Shown here: positions 1 through 12,192 of the stretch, piece after piece | Numbering within the stretch: the stretch's first letter is position 1 | How the letters are laid out: each line of letters starts with the position of its first letter | Source: Eutypa lata | Taxonomy: Eukaryota; Ascomycota; Sordariomycetes; Xylariales; Diatrypaceae | Length of the DNA: 64,000 bases | Assembly: GCA_022661535.1 (NCBI GenBank) | Contig: JAKULF010000012.1 | Location: 124,001 to 188,000, forward strand | Reading direction: 5' to 3' | The notes under the pieces: generated by a model | What the model was told of the DNA's origin: nothing | What the model saw: only the letters and a program-made list of their open reading frames with translations | Database searches by the model: none | Made by a program: the position numbers and the translations under genes

Positions 1-145
1 ACTTGCTAGACAGCATCCCCCTTGTGTCAGACTGTCTATTCGAGATATGTATAGATGCCTTTCTATCTTCTACTGCTGTACATGTATATATGCGCAAGGA
101 AGAACAAGCAGGGATCAGAACCCGGGAGGAACAATTGAAACATAC

Positions 146-393
146 ATATAGGGACCAGGCAGGCCGTTGAGGGCATTGAAGCATAAGCAAGTGTCCTCGA
201 CGATGACGGGACCCTTGACGATGTCGGCGGCGGCCTTGCACTTCTCAATGGTGACCTCCTCGAGGGTGCCCTGGATCTCGGGTAGGTCGAGCGCCTGGTT
301 CCGCACCTCGATGCCGGCGGGTTCGAGGATGGCCTTGACCTCGGCCAGCTTGTTGGCATTCCCCGTTATGAAGTTTAACACGGGAGGCGCCAT
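146..393 (-). CDS. HAM1: Inosine triphosphate pyrophosphatase, first exon (partial)
   Basis: First exon of a HAM1/ITPA-family pyrophosphatase, which hydrolyses ITP, dITP and XTP to monophosphates and so keeps deaminated purines out of nucleic acids. The start ATG is at 393. The exon encodes 82 codons plus two bases. It carries the family signature near the N-terminus ([11 protein letters not shown], about residues 9-19) and the substrate-site stretch [18 protein letters not shown] at its end. A donor GTATGT follows at 145, in a phase that would complete an Ile codon (the family reads GPYIKWF). The next expected exon, beginning I-K-W-F, is not found in 1-145, so the intron and the rest of the gene lie beyond the left edge. 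Identity is clear; only the coding end is missing. Confidence 0.9.
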
Positions 394-1094
394 GATTTCT
401 TCCCTCGGTTCTAATTTTCCCTTCTTACTTCGGGTTGTTCCCCCTTTTCTCCTCTCACCCCCTGTTAATTTCTAGGGTGCGATTCAAGTGAGAATTTATG
501 AGATGGGTTTCAAATGCGAATATGTATAGTATGTAACTATGTATGCGTGGAAATAAATGACAATATGCCTATTTGGTCATCTGCTGGTTAATAGGCTTGA
601 ATAGAAGGTAGGTCTTTTGCATAAGATACTTATTTATATGAAAGCAATGTCAAGAGGAGCTGAATGTGTTCAAGACTCGGTCGATTTATGACACATCCGG
701 CGACTGCATCTTTACTCGCACCGCATGGGGGATGAAGGCTTTGTAAGTGCATATTATGTACCTCTGACGGGGACTATGTACTTAAGCCCACCTCCCCATA
801 ATTTGTGTGCATGGCGACCTTCTAATCATTTTTTTCAGCTCCCACTATCCTAGAAAACCCACCAACTACTGACGTTAAATGCATGTAACCGAATAGCTAA
901 TGCTTCATGCCAGAATAATGCAGAAGCTAAATCCATGGTACACAGTATAGATATGATTGACCATGTACGGTTGAATAGCTGCTCTTACATATCAAGAAAA
1001 ACACGTAACTAGTTAAATGTTCACGATCTTTGTATCTATTTTTTTGTTGAATTTTTTGAATTTTTTGAATTTAATTTAATTTAATTTTCCTTTT
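394..1094. other. Intergenic, HAM1 promoter / FAP7 3' side
   Basis: No gene seen. The stretch is AT-rich. Next to the FAP7 stop, at about 1048-1087, is a short simple repeat: three copies of a GAATTTTTT-like unit followed by several AATTT units. It probably holds the HAM1 promoter and the FAP7 3' UTR. Confidence 0.6.
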
Positions 1095-1947
1095 CTAATC
1101 TTCGTCTACGGTTTGCTTGCCGCCTTCTTCTCCACCACCATCGCCATCCTCCCGCTCAGCGTTGTTGTCCTTCTTCCACTGCTCGAACCACGACACGATG
1201 CGGTCGACGTTGCTCTCCATCTCGTCGGTGCTGTTGCTGGTGAGCTCGACGACGATCTCGGGCACGTACGAGTCCCGCGCTTCCTGCAGCAGCACCTCCA
1301 TGATCTCCGAGTCCAGGTTCTCCTGTAGCTTCTCCTCCGGATACTTCCTGGGTAAGCAGTTATTTAGGGGTTAGTTTTGGGGGCTTTGCGGTTGGAGAGC
1401 CAGTGATTAAAAGTAAGTCAGGATAACCAGATGGGGAAGAGAGAAGGAAGGAAAGGCGAGAAGATGCTGCCGGTAATTCAAACTTACCTCGCTGCTAATC
1501 GATCGTATAATGTCGTCGAGTCCACCCGCAGCACGACAACGAGGTCGATCCATCTCGCGGGGAAGAGATCGCACGCATGCCAGTCGATGATGCAACCGCC
1601 GGCTAGGGCATCAGGTTCGATGGCATCAAGGAGCTATAAATAGAGATAAAATCTGTAAGCCCTCCCCCCTATCTTTTCTTCTTCTCTCTTCTTCTCCCCT
1701 TTATCCCACACGAGACGAAGCCAGCATGTGAATTGATAGGTGCACTGCACTTAAAAATATTTACCTTATCTTCGTCCACTATCCAGCTCATAAACTTCTC
1801 ATCCCAGCCCTCATGGCACTCCTTCTCCTTGACGATCTGGTTTACCGAGAGGTGCCGCAGTCCGGTCCTCTCCGCCAAGGCCTCACAGTGCGTGGTCTTA
1901 CCCACACCGGGGGTGCCCGTGATGATAATGTTTGGTGACTTGCGCAT
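1095..1947 (-). CDS. FAP7: Adenylate kinase isoenzyme 6 / ribosome assembly factor Fap7
   Basis: Fap7/AK6-family ATPase, which acts with uS11 (Rps14) in late 18S rRNA maturation and has adenylate kinase activity. Three exons give 193 aa: 1765-1947, 1488-1633 and 1095-1347, with phases that join exactly. The P-loop GTPGVGKTT lies at residues 11-19, followed by the family stretch KEKECHEGWDEKF and then IVDEDK at the end of exon 1. Exon 2 encodes LLDAIEPDALAGGCIIDWHA, and exon 3 begins KYPEEKLQEN and ends in an acidic tail. The start is the ATG at 1947, which puts MRKSPNIIITG in register with the family; an upstream in-frame GTG at 1968 is not needed. Introns use GTAAAT and GTAAGT donors. Confidence in family and exon structure is high. 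Confidence 0.93.
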
Positions 1948-2807
1948 TGCAATTTGTTTCCTTGTCACTCACTCACAAACTTGGGAGAGAACCTGCTGAT
2001 TGATATTTTTGCCCGAACAGGGAGGGGGATAGCAATTTAGTCAATAATAATTGTTCATTTACATACAAGCGCAAGTTTTGGTCGTATTTCGGAGGTCGAA
2101 CTGAACGTCTACGAAAAAAATGATAAAAATTCGTTGTTGGTTTGCGACCTACCAAAGCCTGAAATGGAAACTCGCCTAGTTGAAAGTCACGTGCCCCACT
2201 TGCAATTCCCATTTCTATTCTTATTCTCTCCCCTTTACAAACCGACACCTGTAGTTGATAATACTCCCCCTCAACGTAGCTATCATTTCTTCCATCTATA
2301 CGTATATTATATCCAGCTGGGTATAGATGGTAATATGGAAAAGAACAGATAGATGTAAGAGTAGGTAGCTTCTTTGTATTAGCTTAGGTAGTCATCGAGA
2401 AGACATCGCCCTCCCCTCTACAGTTATATTCACAATGTAGGACCGTACACTCAGATGCCACATGATGTCGTCTTTTGGTACACTCTCCATGCCAGTGCCA
2501 AAGGAACCAGCTTTGAACGCCCCCTTGTCCATAATGCCTGTGAATACTTCTAAAATTCCATCACCATTTCCATACTCGTCGTTAAGAACGAAACCCTCCA
2601 TCACGATATGTGCGAGGGCCCCGCTTGCTATACTTCATATCGCGTTGTCCCATATATAGCTGCATTTCTAAACCAGAGCCTCGATTCCCAGAACCGATCT
2701 AATGCTCGCTCGCTCGCTCACCACCGTAGCATGACATCCATCAGGTGATACATATAGTATAAGACTGAGGTGTGAAGGATTGAACATCGCCGCTACATCA
2801 CTTTTTA
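1948..2807. other. Intergenic, FAP7 promoter / MYO2 3' side
   Basis: No established gene. It contains the FAP7 upstream region and the MYO2 downstream region. The only item of note is a 69-codon minus-strand ORF at 2392-2601, listed separately with low confidence. Confidence 0.5.
2392..2601 (-). CDS. Possible small ORF, unknown
   Basis: A 69-codon open frame beginning with ATG at 2601 and lying between FAP7 and MYO2. The predicted peptide is Gly- and Asp-rich (NDEYGNGDGILEVFTGIMDKG in part) and has no motif I recognise, no signal peptide and no membrane segment. Its composition looks more protein-like than most chance frames here, but an antisense frame of similar length is also open. It could be a gene relic, an exon of an unrecognised small gene, or chance. 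Confidence 0.15.
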   Translation of the reverse strand: MEGFVLNDEYGNGDGILEVFTGIMDKGAFKAGSFGTGMESVPKDDIMWHLSVRSYIVNITVEGRAMSSR

Positions 2808-5800
2808 TTAAGCAGTATCAACCTCGACCTCATCTGCTTCGGCAAATTCCTCGCCGTTACCTTCGTACTCGTCTGACTCAAGCTTTTCCTGCTGGGCGAT
2901 GGCTTGTGCCGATACTATCTCGGCCAACCGCTTAAGTCGTGGTGTTTGTAGCCCTGAACACCTTCTAGTTAGCTAATCATTCCACGCTGGGGGTTTGAGG
3001 CTCGGAACATACATGATGGTGTGTAAGTTTCGAGAGCGGTAATTACTCTTGGCTCGGCGATCTCATAAGGTCCGCTGTCATCCATATCTACCGCTTGTAG
3101 CAAGAGTACGTCGCTCTTTTCCGTCACTCGGGATGCTACCGCCTTCATGATCTCTCCGTTGATCGGTTGTTCGTAATCCGCCACAAGATACTGGTTGAGC
3201 AGCTTCTGGATCTGGTTGGGTGAAAGCCTAAAACGAGTAGTGTCAGCCAATCTGCAAGATGAGAGGAACATCCAACCGAGGGTCACTTACATCCAGCAGA
3301 TATCTTGGATAATCTCGATGTCGTTCAAGGTTGCCTTCTTAAGCTGAAGAAGCTTCGTCGCTTGCTGTAGTTCACGTTAGATGAGTTAAGGTAACGCAAC
3401 GCCCACCGCTTAGACCGACTTACCATAAGATGCTCAAGCTGGAGCGTGCCCTCGGGCAAGTCGTGGCTCTTGCACCACTCCTCAATCCTTGTGATGTTGT
3501 AATTGATCTGCAGACCTCTCTTCCAAGAAAGGAAGTTCCGGCGCATCAGCAGATCGTTAAACGCTGTGACACCGACTAGGCGGAGCAATTCTGTAACCGT
3601 CTGGGTGATGATCGTGTCTTCTAGGTAGTAAGCCTTCATCGCTCTGAAGACGCTGTTCAGCAGGCTGAGCAAGTTGTCCATGCTGTAGGCGGGAGCTGAG
3701 TTCGTCTGCAGCAGCTTGCCAAGGAATCTGTTACTTTCATTCGTGACGAAGCCGGGCAGCGACTGAGATTCGATGATGGCCGGAATCACCATCTTATGCA
3801 GCCTCTTCTTCAGGATCTTCATCCATGTGTGGTAGATGTTGAACTCTAAACTCTCGAGGTCGTGCTTGACAATCTCCAGGAGCCTGTCGTACTCGTAGTT
3901 GTCCGTCTTCTGGGCCTCGTACCAGTCCTCGGCCAGGAAGACGAACGAGAGCATCTCGTGCACGTTAGAAAGCCAGAAGGCCCCGGGGTTGATGGCATCC
4001 TCGCCGTCGTGCTGCATAACCTCCTGCTGGATCGACTGCATCACGTTGGCCAGGAACCTCTCCGACTCCTTAACGAAACCATTATTCCACATCTCCGACG
4101 TCACCAGGTTGATGAGATAGGATGGGAAGAGGACTTCCTTGTCCGAGGGAGGAGGGTTCGTGTTTGGAGATGGGATCTTCAAGTTCTTGATAAGACCCAT
4201 CGTCACCTCCTCGTTCAAACCGTCCTCGTCAGCTAGCAGGTTCTCCAACTCCATTTCGATCGTGTCCACACCGGGAATGAAACCAGCACCCGGAAGAGGC
4301 CTATGAGCACCGCTCCCGATAGCCATAGAGACGGGGCGTGGGTTGTAAGCGGCACTGAAACGATCCAAGTCGCGGGGCTCTGCGCCTGCGCTTCGTCGCT
4401 TGGGCTTCTTGGACGAAACCAGGTTGATCAGGCCGTTGGGGGGAGGCGGGGCAGCATTTCCATTTGTCAACTCTCCATTGACCGGGCCAGACCGCCTGGC
4501 AAGCTCGAGTTCTTCCGACATCTGGGCCAGCTGTTCCCTCAGCGAAACCTTTTCGGTCTCGTGTTGGGTCGTTTCCTCGCGAATGCGCTCCAGCTCTGCA
4601 TTGGCACTCCGCAGAGACTCCTTTAGCTCCCGCTCTTCCTCCTGCATCCTCTTGACATTCTGGGTGGATTCCTCGAAATTGTGCTGCAGTTTCTTCATCT
4701 CCTCCTCCATAGCCTGTAGCTTGGCTACGGCAATACCAGCCTGATTGGCCTCGGCCTGGAGCTCCTTCGACCTGGTCTCTAGGGCATTGTGCCGCGTCTT
4801 CCACGATTTGATTTGACTCTCGTAATTCTCGACCTGCGTGAGGAGGCCCTTGTTTTGCGTCTTCATGGTTCCCAGGTTTTGGGTCAGCTCCACCACCTTG
4901 TTCTCCAACTTGTAAGAGATCTGCTTCAGATCGCGAGCCTCTTCCCGAACCTTCTTGTACTCTTTCCTTGCCATCTTTCCACGCCACAGGTTTTGGACAA
5001 TGATGACCTGCCTGCGGTAGTTCCTCCACTTGCGAAGCTCTCTTCTCGCCCGCCACACCCGTTGGATGAGCAGCACAGCATTGCCCGCACGGGTTTCCAT
5101 GATTTCTCTTCTGCGCAGGTAACCCCTGGCAGCAGCCTGGGCCAACACGACATGGCCGCGTATACGCAAGAAGTCCTTTCTCTGCTTCTGTCCCCTCCAT
5201 ATTCTCTGAATGCTGGTGGCGGCCTTGGTTGTCCGTAGCTCTTGCGCTTTCTGGCGAGTAGCATAGGCCCTAAACAGCGATTGTAGGCTGATAACGGATT
5301 CTCGAGCCTCAAGATACTTGCGGCGGTAGTATTTGGCCTTTAGGTTCTTCTGGATCAAGATGGCTGCCTCGCTCATCCGTGTCTGGCGAAGATTTTCTAG
5401 GTGTGCGAGCATACCGGCACGGAAGAAGACCTTGGTCAAACCGAGCTGGTAGGTATCCGACCCCGTGCCCGTGAGCGAGCCAAGCGCCTTGCCCAGAATA
5501 TCCTTGACCAACTGCCGGATCTCCGTCTGCCATTGCGTCGAAGGCACGAGCAGGTAGTACCGCAAAGCGAACTCCTCGTAAGTCCAGCGTCCCGGATAAC
5601 CAGCGGTACTAATGCGGATAGTCTCAAGCACACCACAGGCTCTCAGCTGACTGAGAACCATAGGACCCTCAAATTTCCACGCCTCCTTGGCTTCGTTCGG
5701 CTTGATACACCGGATATAATGAACATTGGTGTTTCCGATAGTCGACATGAGCTCAATCAAGGACGAGCGGAAAATGCCACCGAGAGTGGGCTTGCGGTTA

Positions 5801-7999
5801 ACAGCCACTCCAATCTTTCTTCCAGCAGTAGGCTTCGCGACAGCAGAGCCTGAGGAAGCAACGTCCTTTTCACGAACGGCCAAGGCGGCGGCGAGCACTT
5901 GGCGGAGGAACTGATTGTTGGTGGAACGTAGGACTTCCATATGCTCGTCCGGCACGGTATCCCTGTTCTTCTCGATGAAGCCCTCCGACTCGTACGTGAC
6001 GTCGACGGCATAATGACAGACCGTAAAGGAGGATTTTCCAAACCGCGGCTTCTTATAGAACTTGCTCTTATCACCGGAGAAGTTGTGATGAAGTTTGGTG
6101 ACAAATTGTTCATCCGTGCCCATGGGCAATCTCGATTCTTCATCTAGCAGAGACAGAATACCCAGCTTGCCCTCAATCAAGTCGATACATGGCTGGTTGT
6201 CGGAGAAGTCAATGAACTTCCAGTCAATCTGCTCTCTAACATATTCCTCCTGCTCGAGTCTGAAGACATGTGAGTTGAATTGTTGCTGTAGTTTTTCGTT
6301 GGCATAATTGATACAGAACTGCTCAAACGAGTTCTTGGCGAAATGTTCAAAGCCGTAGATATCGAGCACACCGATGAAAGAGGAAACACGGCTCAACACT
6401 TCCTCGGTAGCAAGACTCCTGTTAATAACCTCGACCAGCCAGTCAAATAGACTCGAATATATGTACTTGGCAACGGAATCGCGGACGACTAAAGCTTGCT
6501 GCTGTGTCAGGTTCGATACAATCTTCTCGCCTCGCGTAATGAGCTGCTTCTTTACGATCCACTTGGCAAAGTTGGTAGCATCAATACCAAGAATGGAACA
6601 TGCACGCTCCAAGGAGGGCTCAGTGGGCGCTAGAACGCTGTCGTTCCGCGATGCCGTGATCTTAACATTGCCTAGATGGAGCAGACCAGCAAGTAGATTA
6701 AAAATTCCCGACTGTTGGGTATCGTTAACACCGATAGTGCTGAGAGAGCTCTTGGTGGCCATGAACTCAGCCTTATCGTCGAAGCCATCGATAATGGGGG
6801 CATTTCCTTGGTTGAGGTAGTCAAATTGTTCGACTGGCAGGAGATGCAAGTCCTGCCGTTCTTTCTCCGTCGCACCAGCAAGGAGCTGATAGAAGATGTG
6901 GTAGTTCCTCTCCTTTAGCGGCTGGAAGACCAACCTCGAGCGTTCTAGAAGATAGGTCCGGATCCTAGCACCGATGATATTTGTCTTATTGTCGAACATA
7001 ATTTCAATATACTTTCCGAATCTAGATGAGTTATCGTTTCGTGTAGTTTTTGCGTTACCAAAGGCTTCCATGATAGGGTTAGTGGCCAAAATCTGCTCTT
7101 CCGTTTCGCTCATGGAATCGGCCCCCTTCTTCGACCGGCCACCCGGGTTGTCTGGAGATTCTCGGGTTGCGAAATACCGCATGATATATTTTGCGCTGAC
7201 GGTCTTTCCAGCACCGGATTCACCCGAAACCACGACAGTCTGATTCCTAGCATCCTTGATCATTTTCCTGAGAAAAGAGGTTAGCTACCATCAAGGCACA
7301 CGCACAAAATTTGCGGGGAGGGAGCGGGAGTTATTACATGAAAGCCTCTTCAGCAATAGCAAATAGATGGGGCGCCTGTGTCTCCCTTTGCTTGCCAGCA
7401 TATACCTGTACCATGCCGGGAACATAGAGAGAATCGACTCGAGCGAAGGGATTTGTGGCTATTAGGACGATACCACTGTACGTGTATATTTCCTTCTGCG
7501 CATATCGGAGGCGGATAGCTTGGAGCACTGTAGAAAAGGGCAAGCAGGAATCAGCTGAAGAACTCCAAGGCTGGACTGATGGCCACCAGCGGTGCCCACA
7601 CGGGAGAATATAACGTACCGGCAGGTTCATTAAGATGGGATAGGTTTGTCAGATCATCACTGGCCTCGAGCATAGCAGGATTCATTAGAGGCGGAAGATT
7701 CGGGGCATTGCCATTTTGCAAGCCATCGAGGGAGACCTCGATCGTTTTTGTCTGTATCAATAAGAAATGGTTAGTAAAGTATACGACTAATATCTAGTGG
7801 GCAATAGACGGGAGTACGATGAAACCACGTTGGGGCGTTTGAATGTTTGTGATTATTCCCATACCTCTTCATTTTCAAGCTTGAATTCTAAGGTCACCTT
7901 CTCGCCATTGACCGTCTTCTTGACAACCTCGGATGCCACCCAACCCTCGGTGGCATCCGGTTGCCAAGCTCTTGTACCAACATCGTAGCTCTGCGACAT
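2808..7999 (-). CDS. MYO2: Class V myosin heavy chain
   Basis: Actin-based cargo motor of the Myo2/MyoE type, carrying vesicles and organelles towards growing tips. Seven exons (7865-7999, 7619-7751, 7338-7527, 3424-7267, 3291-3364, 3013-3227, 2808-2953) give 1578 aa. Visible in order: N-terminal SH3-like segment; motor domain with P-loop GESGAGKT at about 168-175, switch I NDNSSRFGKYIEI, switch II DIYGFEHF and the actin-binding region ending YIRCIKPN; six IQ motifs at about 787-935, which bind calmodulin-type light chains; a coiled coil to about 1080; and a globular DIL cargo domain from about 1205. The C-terminus is acidic and ends EVEVDTA. Length fits fungal class V myosins (about 1570). 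The start at 7999 gives the conserved MSQSYDVGTRAW beginning. Long frames on the opposite strand are shadows of its regular codon pattern. Confidence 0.95.
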
Positions 8000-10325
8000 G
8001 GAGCCTCCTTTCTCTCGAATGCGGATTTAGATAGAACCGGCGACTCGACAAGTTGGTAGACTCTCGAGGTTGTAGGGATAATTACGGACGGCTGGGGTAG
8101 AGTTTAGGGGGAGGCAAGAGCCGGAGGCATTCGTGCTGGTCGTTATCGAGTATTATTAGGTAGCCGAACAGATAGATCAGTAAACAACGGGTCGGATTTG
8201 ACCAGTAGAAAAGGGGGTCCGAGAGACCTCTTCTATAACTGGTGCAACGGCGGAGGCGTAGAGTCAGATAGAGCTCTAAGGAAGAACGAGAAGTCAAGTC
8301 GCGTATGATAGGATATGGTATGGCTATGTGCGAATAGACGAAATATACGCGTGGAGGTTGGGGTAGGGTCTGTGGTGACAACGGGCGGACAGACTCGCTC
8401 TAGATGGTTTGTCAGTTGTCTCGTCTCCTCTTTCTCCTCTCCTTTTCCAGCAAGAAAATGCTACTTGAGCGAGTCCAATAGAACCCCTCTGTTGTTCGTG
8501 ACAGGTGGTCGATATAGGAAATAGTCTGTTATAGGTGGCAGACGTAGTAGTAGTAGGACAAATCGGAACGGGGAAGGAGGTAGAAAGGGGAAAAGGATTA
8601 TAGGGAAAAATCCGTGGCAACGAGATGAATTTCCGACTTTCTGATCGATAAGCTGCTTTCTCCCTAGAAGTGTGGCAGAGATACCCAGATACTGCAGTGT
8701 AGTGTGGTAGTTGCATGGGTATATGTTGACCGATACCAATACCTTGCAGCACTTAATTAGTTTATGGCAACGCTACAAAACATGTCATATAATACGTACA
8801 GTAAGTTAGAAGGTACATTATTGTCACGTACCGAGTGGCAGACATGCATTGGATTGACTTTCAATTCTTTAGCGTATTACCAGGTACGTATGTTCCTACA
8901 TACATGCCTACCAAGCCCTACCTGCTGCAACTTTACAGCGAACCATTTCCATTGTCCCCATATTCTAGTGCGTGTGCTGTAGGTATTGGTGCATCCAGTC
9001 TGCCAGTGCACAGTGACAGGACAAATCCCCCTCCCCCCAACTAACTGGTACAAGCGTCCAAGTACCTCCTAGTGAAACATTAGGTATGTGCTCTTAGGCC
9101 TTAGGCTACCCAACTAAATATGTACCTACATGTATGTACAGTATATCGGGTGTGCTCCCAGCCTCGTTTGACGATTTCCGGGGATAAAGAGCTCAGGAGA
9201 TTGAACTTGGCGCGTCAGGGGTAGTTAGGTATGTACGTATGTATGTAGCAGTAAAGAAAAGAAGAAGAAATGGTCTCTTCAACACCGGTTCTATCCTACC
9301 CTATCATACTGCATATATCGATACAGATGCAGTATCATCAATGACTTAATGTTGCCCTATCCATTTCGTTTCATTCCGACTTCTTTTACTCTGTCTATTA
9401 CCTATATATATGGTAACACTGGTTACATCCACAGAAATGATTCCCTTCTATTTTATGTTTTAATATGCTAGCTATCTAACTAGAGGTCAGGAGAAAGGAG
9501 GGGAAACAAAGGATTGTGGATGACAAGTACTCACAACACATACCAGCCCGTTCACCGCCTACCGCCTACCGCCAACGCTCGGAGCAGAAAGAAACCACTT
9601 ATGACTAGGTAGGCATGTATGTACGTCTAGGTAAGTAGTTATTAGGTACGAAGTAGGGGAGCATGAAAAGACCAACCTTCCATCACCTTCTTTGTCCATA
9701 TGCTGCAAGCACGGATGCTAGATTCAACGGCTAGATATTTTAAGCACATATTAGTTGATTTCGTCATTTCAAACTAGCCCTAGGTAGGTTACAATGAACT
9801 GTATCTGTGTAGTATTGATCTGTATATTCACCTTTCATTCCCCGATTTTTGTAGCACCATTGAGATAGATATAATCGTATGCAATTTTGCTTGAGATTGA
9901 ATTTTCCAACAACTACCTAGGTACGTAGACATGAAGATAATAGATTTGTTGAATTATAGGTGTCCACTGCATAGATGCACTTCAATAGATAGATAATACT
10001 ATCTATATGCGTTATTTTTAAATAGTATCATACATAAAGTGTGTGTTATGTCTACTTAGAGTCTCTAATACAGACAGACGGTCCGTATCACTATCATTGC
10101 ATCAAGTTGAATTACATAGGCTTTTCAGACGAAGACTCGGCCTGTGTTGAATCCTTCCCTTTCCGTCTTATTTTCTTGTTACTTCCGTCTCCCAATGTCC
10201 CAAAATATCTCAAAACTCTTGATCCGAACAAGCAGGATAGAGTCCTATGCTAGGACCATAACTCCAATGGTAGGCCACAATATTCACATCAATCAAGCAA
10301 GGTACGCAAGCGCAGTTATCCTTGC
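8000..10325. other. Intergenic, MYO2 promoter and SER3 3' side
   Basis: No gene found on either strand. The 750 bp next to MYO2 hold its promoter and probable 5' UTR. The remainder is AT-rich with many short TAGGTA/TACCTA and GTATGTA motifs (for example 9224-9250 and 9608-9650). Open frames here lack family resemblance. Confidence 0.6.
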
Positions 10326-12192
10326 TTAATAAAGCACACGAACCAAGATACGTGCTAAACAAGTTAGCAACTCCCCTTGAGATCTTGCCACGGGGGGAAC
10401 TTACAACTCAGTGCCTCCAACCCATCGTATATCTCCTTGATGTCGTTATTCTGGACATCACTTACATCAGCCATAAGGTATGCAACCTACGTAAGATTAG
10501 CATTCGCACCAAGATCAAATTTAGTTGTACCAGGAACCCTTACATCGCCTCTGCTGTCGCTAATCTGTTTGTCAACGTTGTGGGCACTGAGTATCTCATT
10601 GACTATTCCAATGTAAGCATTATTCTTCGTTATTAGACTATGCAGAATTCTCCTACCTTTTCGAAGGACGCCGGGTACATTCTTGTGTATGTAAATAACC
10701 TGGACGCAATTAGCTGCTTGAAGGATCTCGGGCTTTCATGACAACTAACCCGTGCATGGTCCGGCTCGTCTAGGGTCAATGAACGCAAGTTGACCTCGGG
10801 CAAGTTGACACTGCGTAGCGTGATACCTTGGTTGATATAGCGGACCAAGGCCTCCCCAACTAGGATTCATCTGTTAGTAGGAGGCATATTAAGATGGAAC
10901 GAGAAATAAACATACCTTCAAGACCGATAGCCCTTTGGGCCTCTTCAGTACTGCCACCAATGTGCGGGGTGAGGATGATGTTCTTGACGCTGCGCAGATC
11001 ATCTTCCCACCCATTCAGAGAGCTAGTGAAGTAATCACCGTTGGCTCTCGGCTCGTTGGGGTACACGTCAAGGGCAGCACCTGCGATCTTGCCGCTACGC
11101 ATGGCGTTGATCAGAGCGGGAATATCCACGACGGTGCCGCGACTGGCGTTGATAAGGTATGCACCATCCTTCATCTGAGCCAACTGTGGAGCAGAGATCA
11201 TGTTCTTGGTCTCTGGCAGCTCGGGAACATGCAGAGTGACGAAGTCGGCCTCGTTAAGGAGCTGATCCAGTGTGGCTACCTGGTGTGAGGTGCCCATGGC
11301 CATCAAGTTCACGACATCATAGTAAATCACTGACATGCCCATAGCTTCTGCCAGAACGGATAACTGAGAGCCGATGTGACCATAGCCGACGATACCTGTA
11401 GGTGATATTGATAAGCCTCCACCACAATTCATGAAGAATGCGCTAGTGGGTGAGTGTACGAACCGAGAGTCTTGCCCCGAACCTCCCAGCACTTAGCGCT
11501 CACCTTATTCCAGGTGCCAGCGTGCATCTCATTGGATCGGTCGCCGAGCTGGCGGGCAAGAGTGATGATCTCGGCGATGACCAGTTCGGCCACACTTCGA
11601 GAGTTGGCAAAAGGCGAGTTGAAAACAGCTATTCCATGATGCGCTGCGAACTCAATGTCCACCTGGTTGGTGCCAATGCAGAAACAACCAACGACGAGCA
11701 GGTTCTTCGCTTCTCGGAGAACCTTTGCCGTCAACTTGGTCTTAGATCGAATGCCAATGACGTGCACATCTCTAGGAACGGAGTTAGTAACAAGTAGTTA
11801 GAAAGAGCCATCATGGAGTAGACGCTGTCGGGGCTAGAAAATATTTGCAGTGAATTGGGATCTCTCTCTCTCCAACCCCTGAGTACAATAGATCCGCGCT
11901 AGTTGGTTAAGACTCACCTTATTTTCTCAATCAGCTGATCTTCAGGTAATGAGCTCTTGAGGGCTTCCACTTGATAACCTTGGGCGGTAAGCAGGTCCCT
12001 TCCGCTTTGGTTGACATTTTCAAGGAGCAAGATCTTAATGTCTTGGGTGTTGAAAGGTTTAAGCTGTTTTGGTAACCCGTGTCGTGCCCCGCCAAAGCTG
12101 TTCGGCGGGGACTGTAAGGTTGACGGAGAGAGGCTCAGTTGATGTGACACTTCGGTCCTCTGAGGCACTGCGATATTCTTTGCTTCCGTCAT
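10326..12192 (-). CDS. SER3: D-3-phosphoglycerate dehydrogenase
   Basis: First enzyme of the phosphorylated serine pathway, oxidising 3-phosphoglycerate to 3-phosphohydroxypyruvate with NAD. Eight exons give 461 aa: 11918-12192, 11464-11771, 10916-11395, 10750-10859, 10657-10699, 10544-10602, 10405-10486 and 10326-10354. The Rossmann motif GYGHIG is at about 198-203. Catalytic-domain signatures follow: ELPETKNMIS, LINASRGTVVD, ALDVYPNEP and the TPHIGGSTEEAQ stretch with its His. The C-terminal ACT domain, built from the small exons (VIYIHKNVPGVLRKVNEIL, NVDKQISDSRGD, VAYLMADV), is the usual serine-binding regulatory module. The protein ends RVLY, as in the fungal family. Length is close to yeast Ser3/Ser33. 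Intron 2 uses an unusual GTTCGT donor. A TGAGTCA site lies 153 bp upstream. Confidence 0.94.

Noticed and set aside
4301..5200. 299-codon minus-strand frame inside MYO2 in a second frame, with several long plus-strand frames opposite
   Set aside because: They overlap the intact myosin coding frame. The composition mirrors the codon pattern of the coiled-coil and IQ region, and there is no family resemblance.
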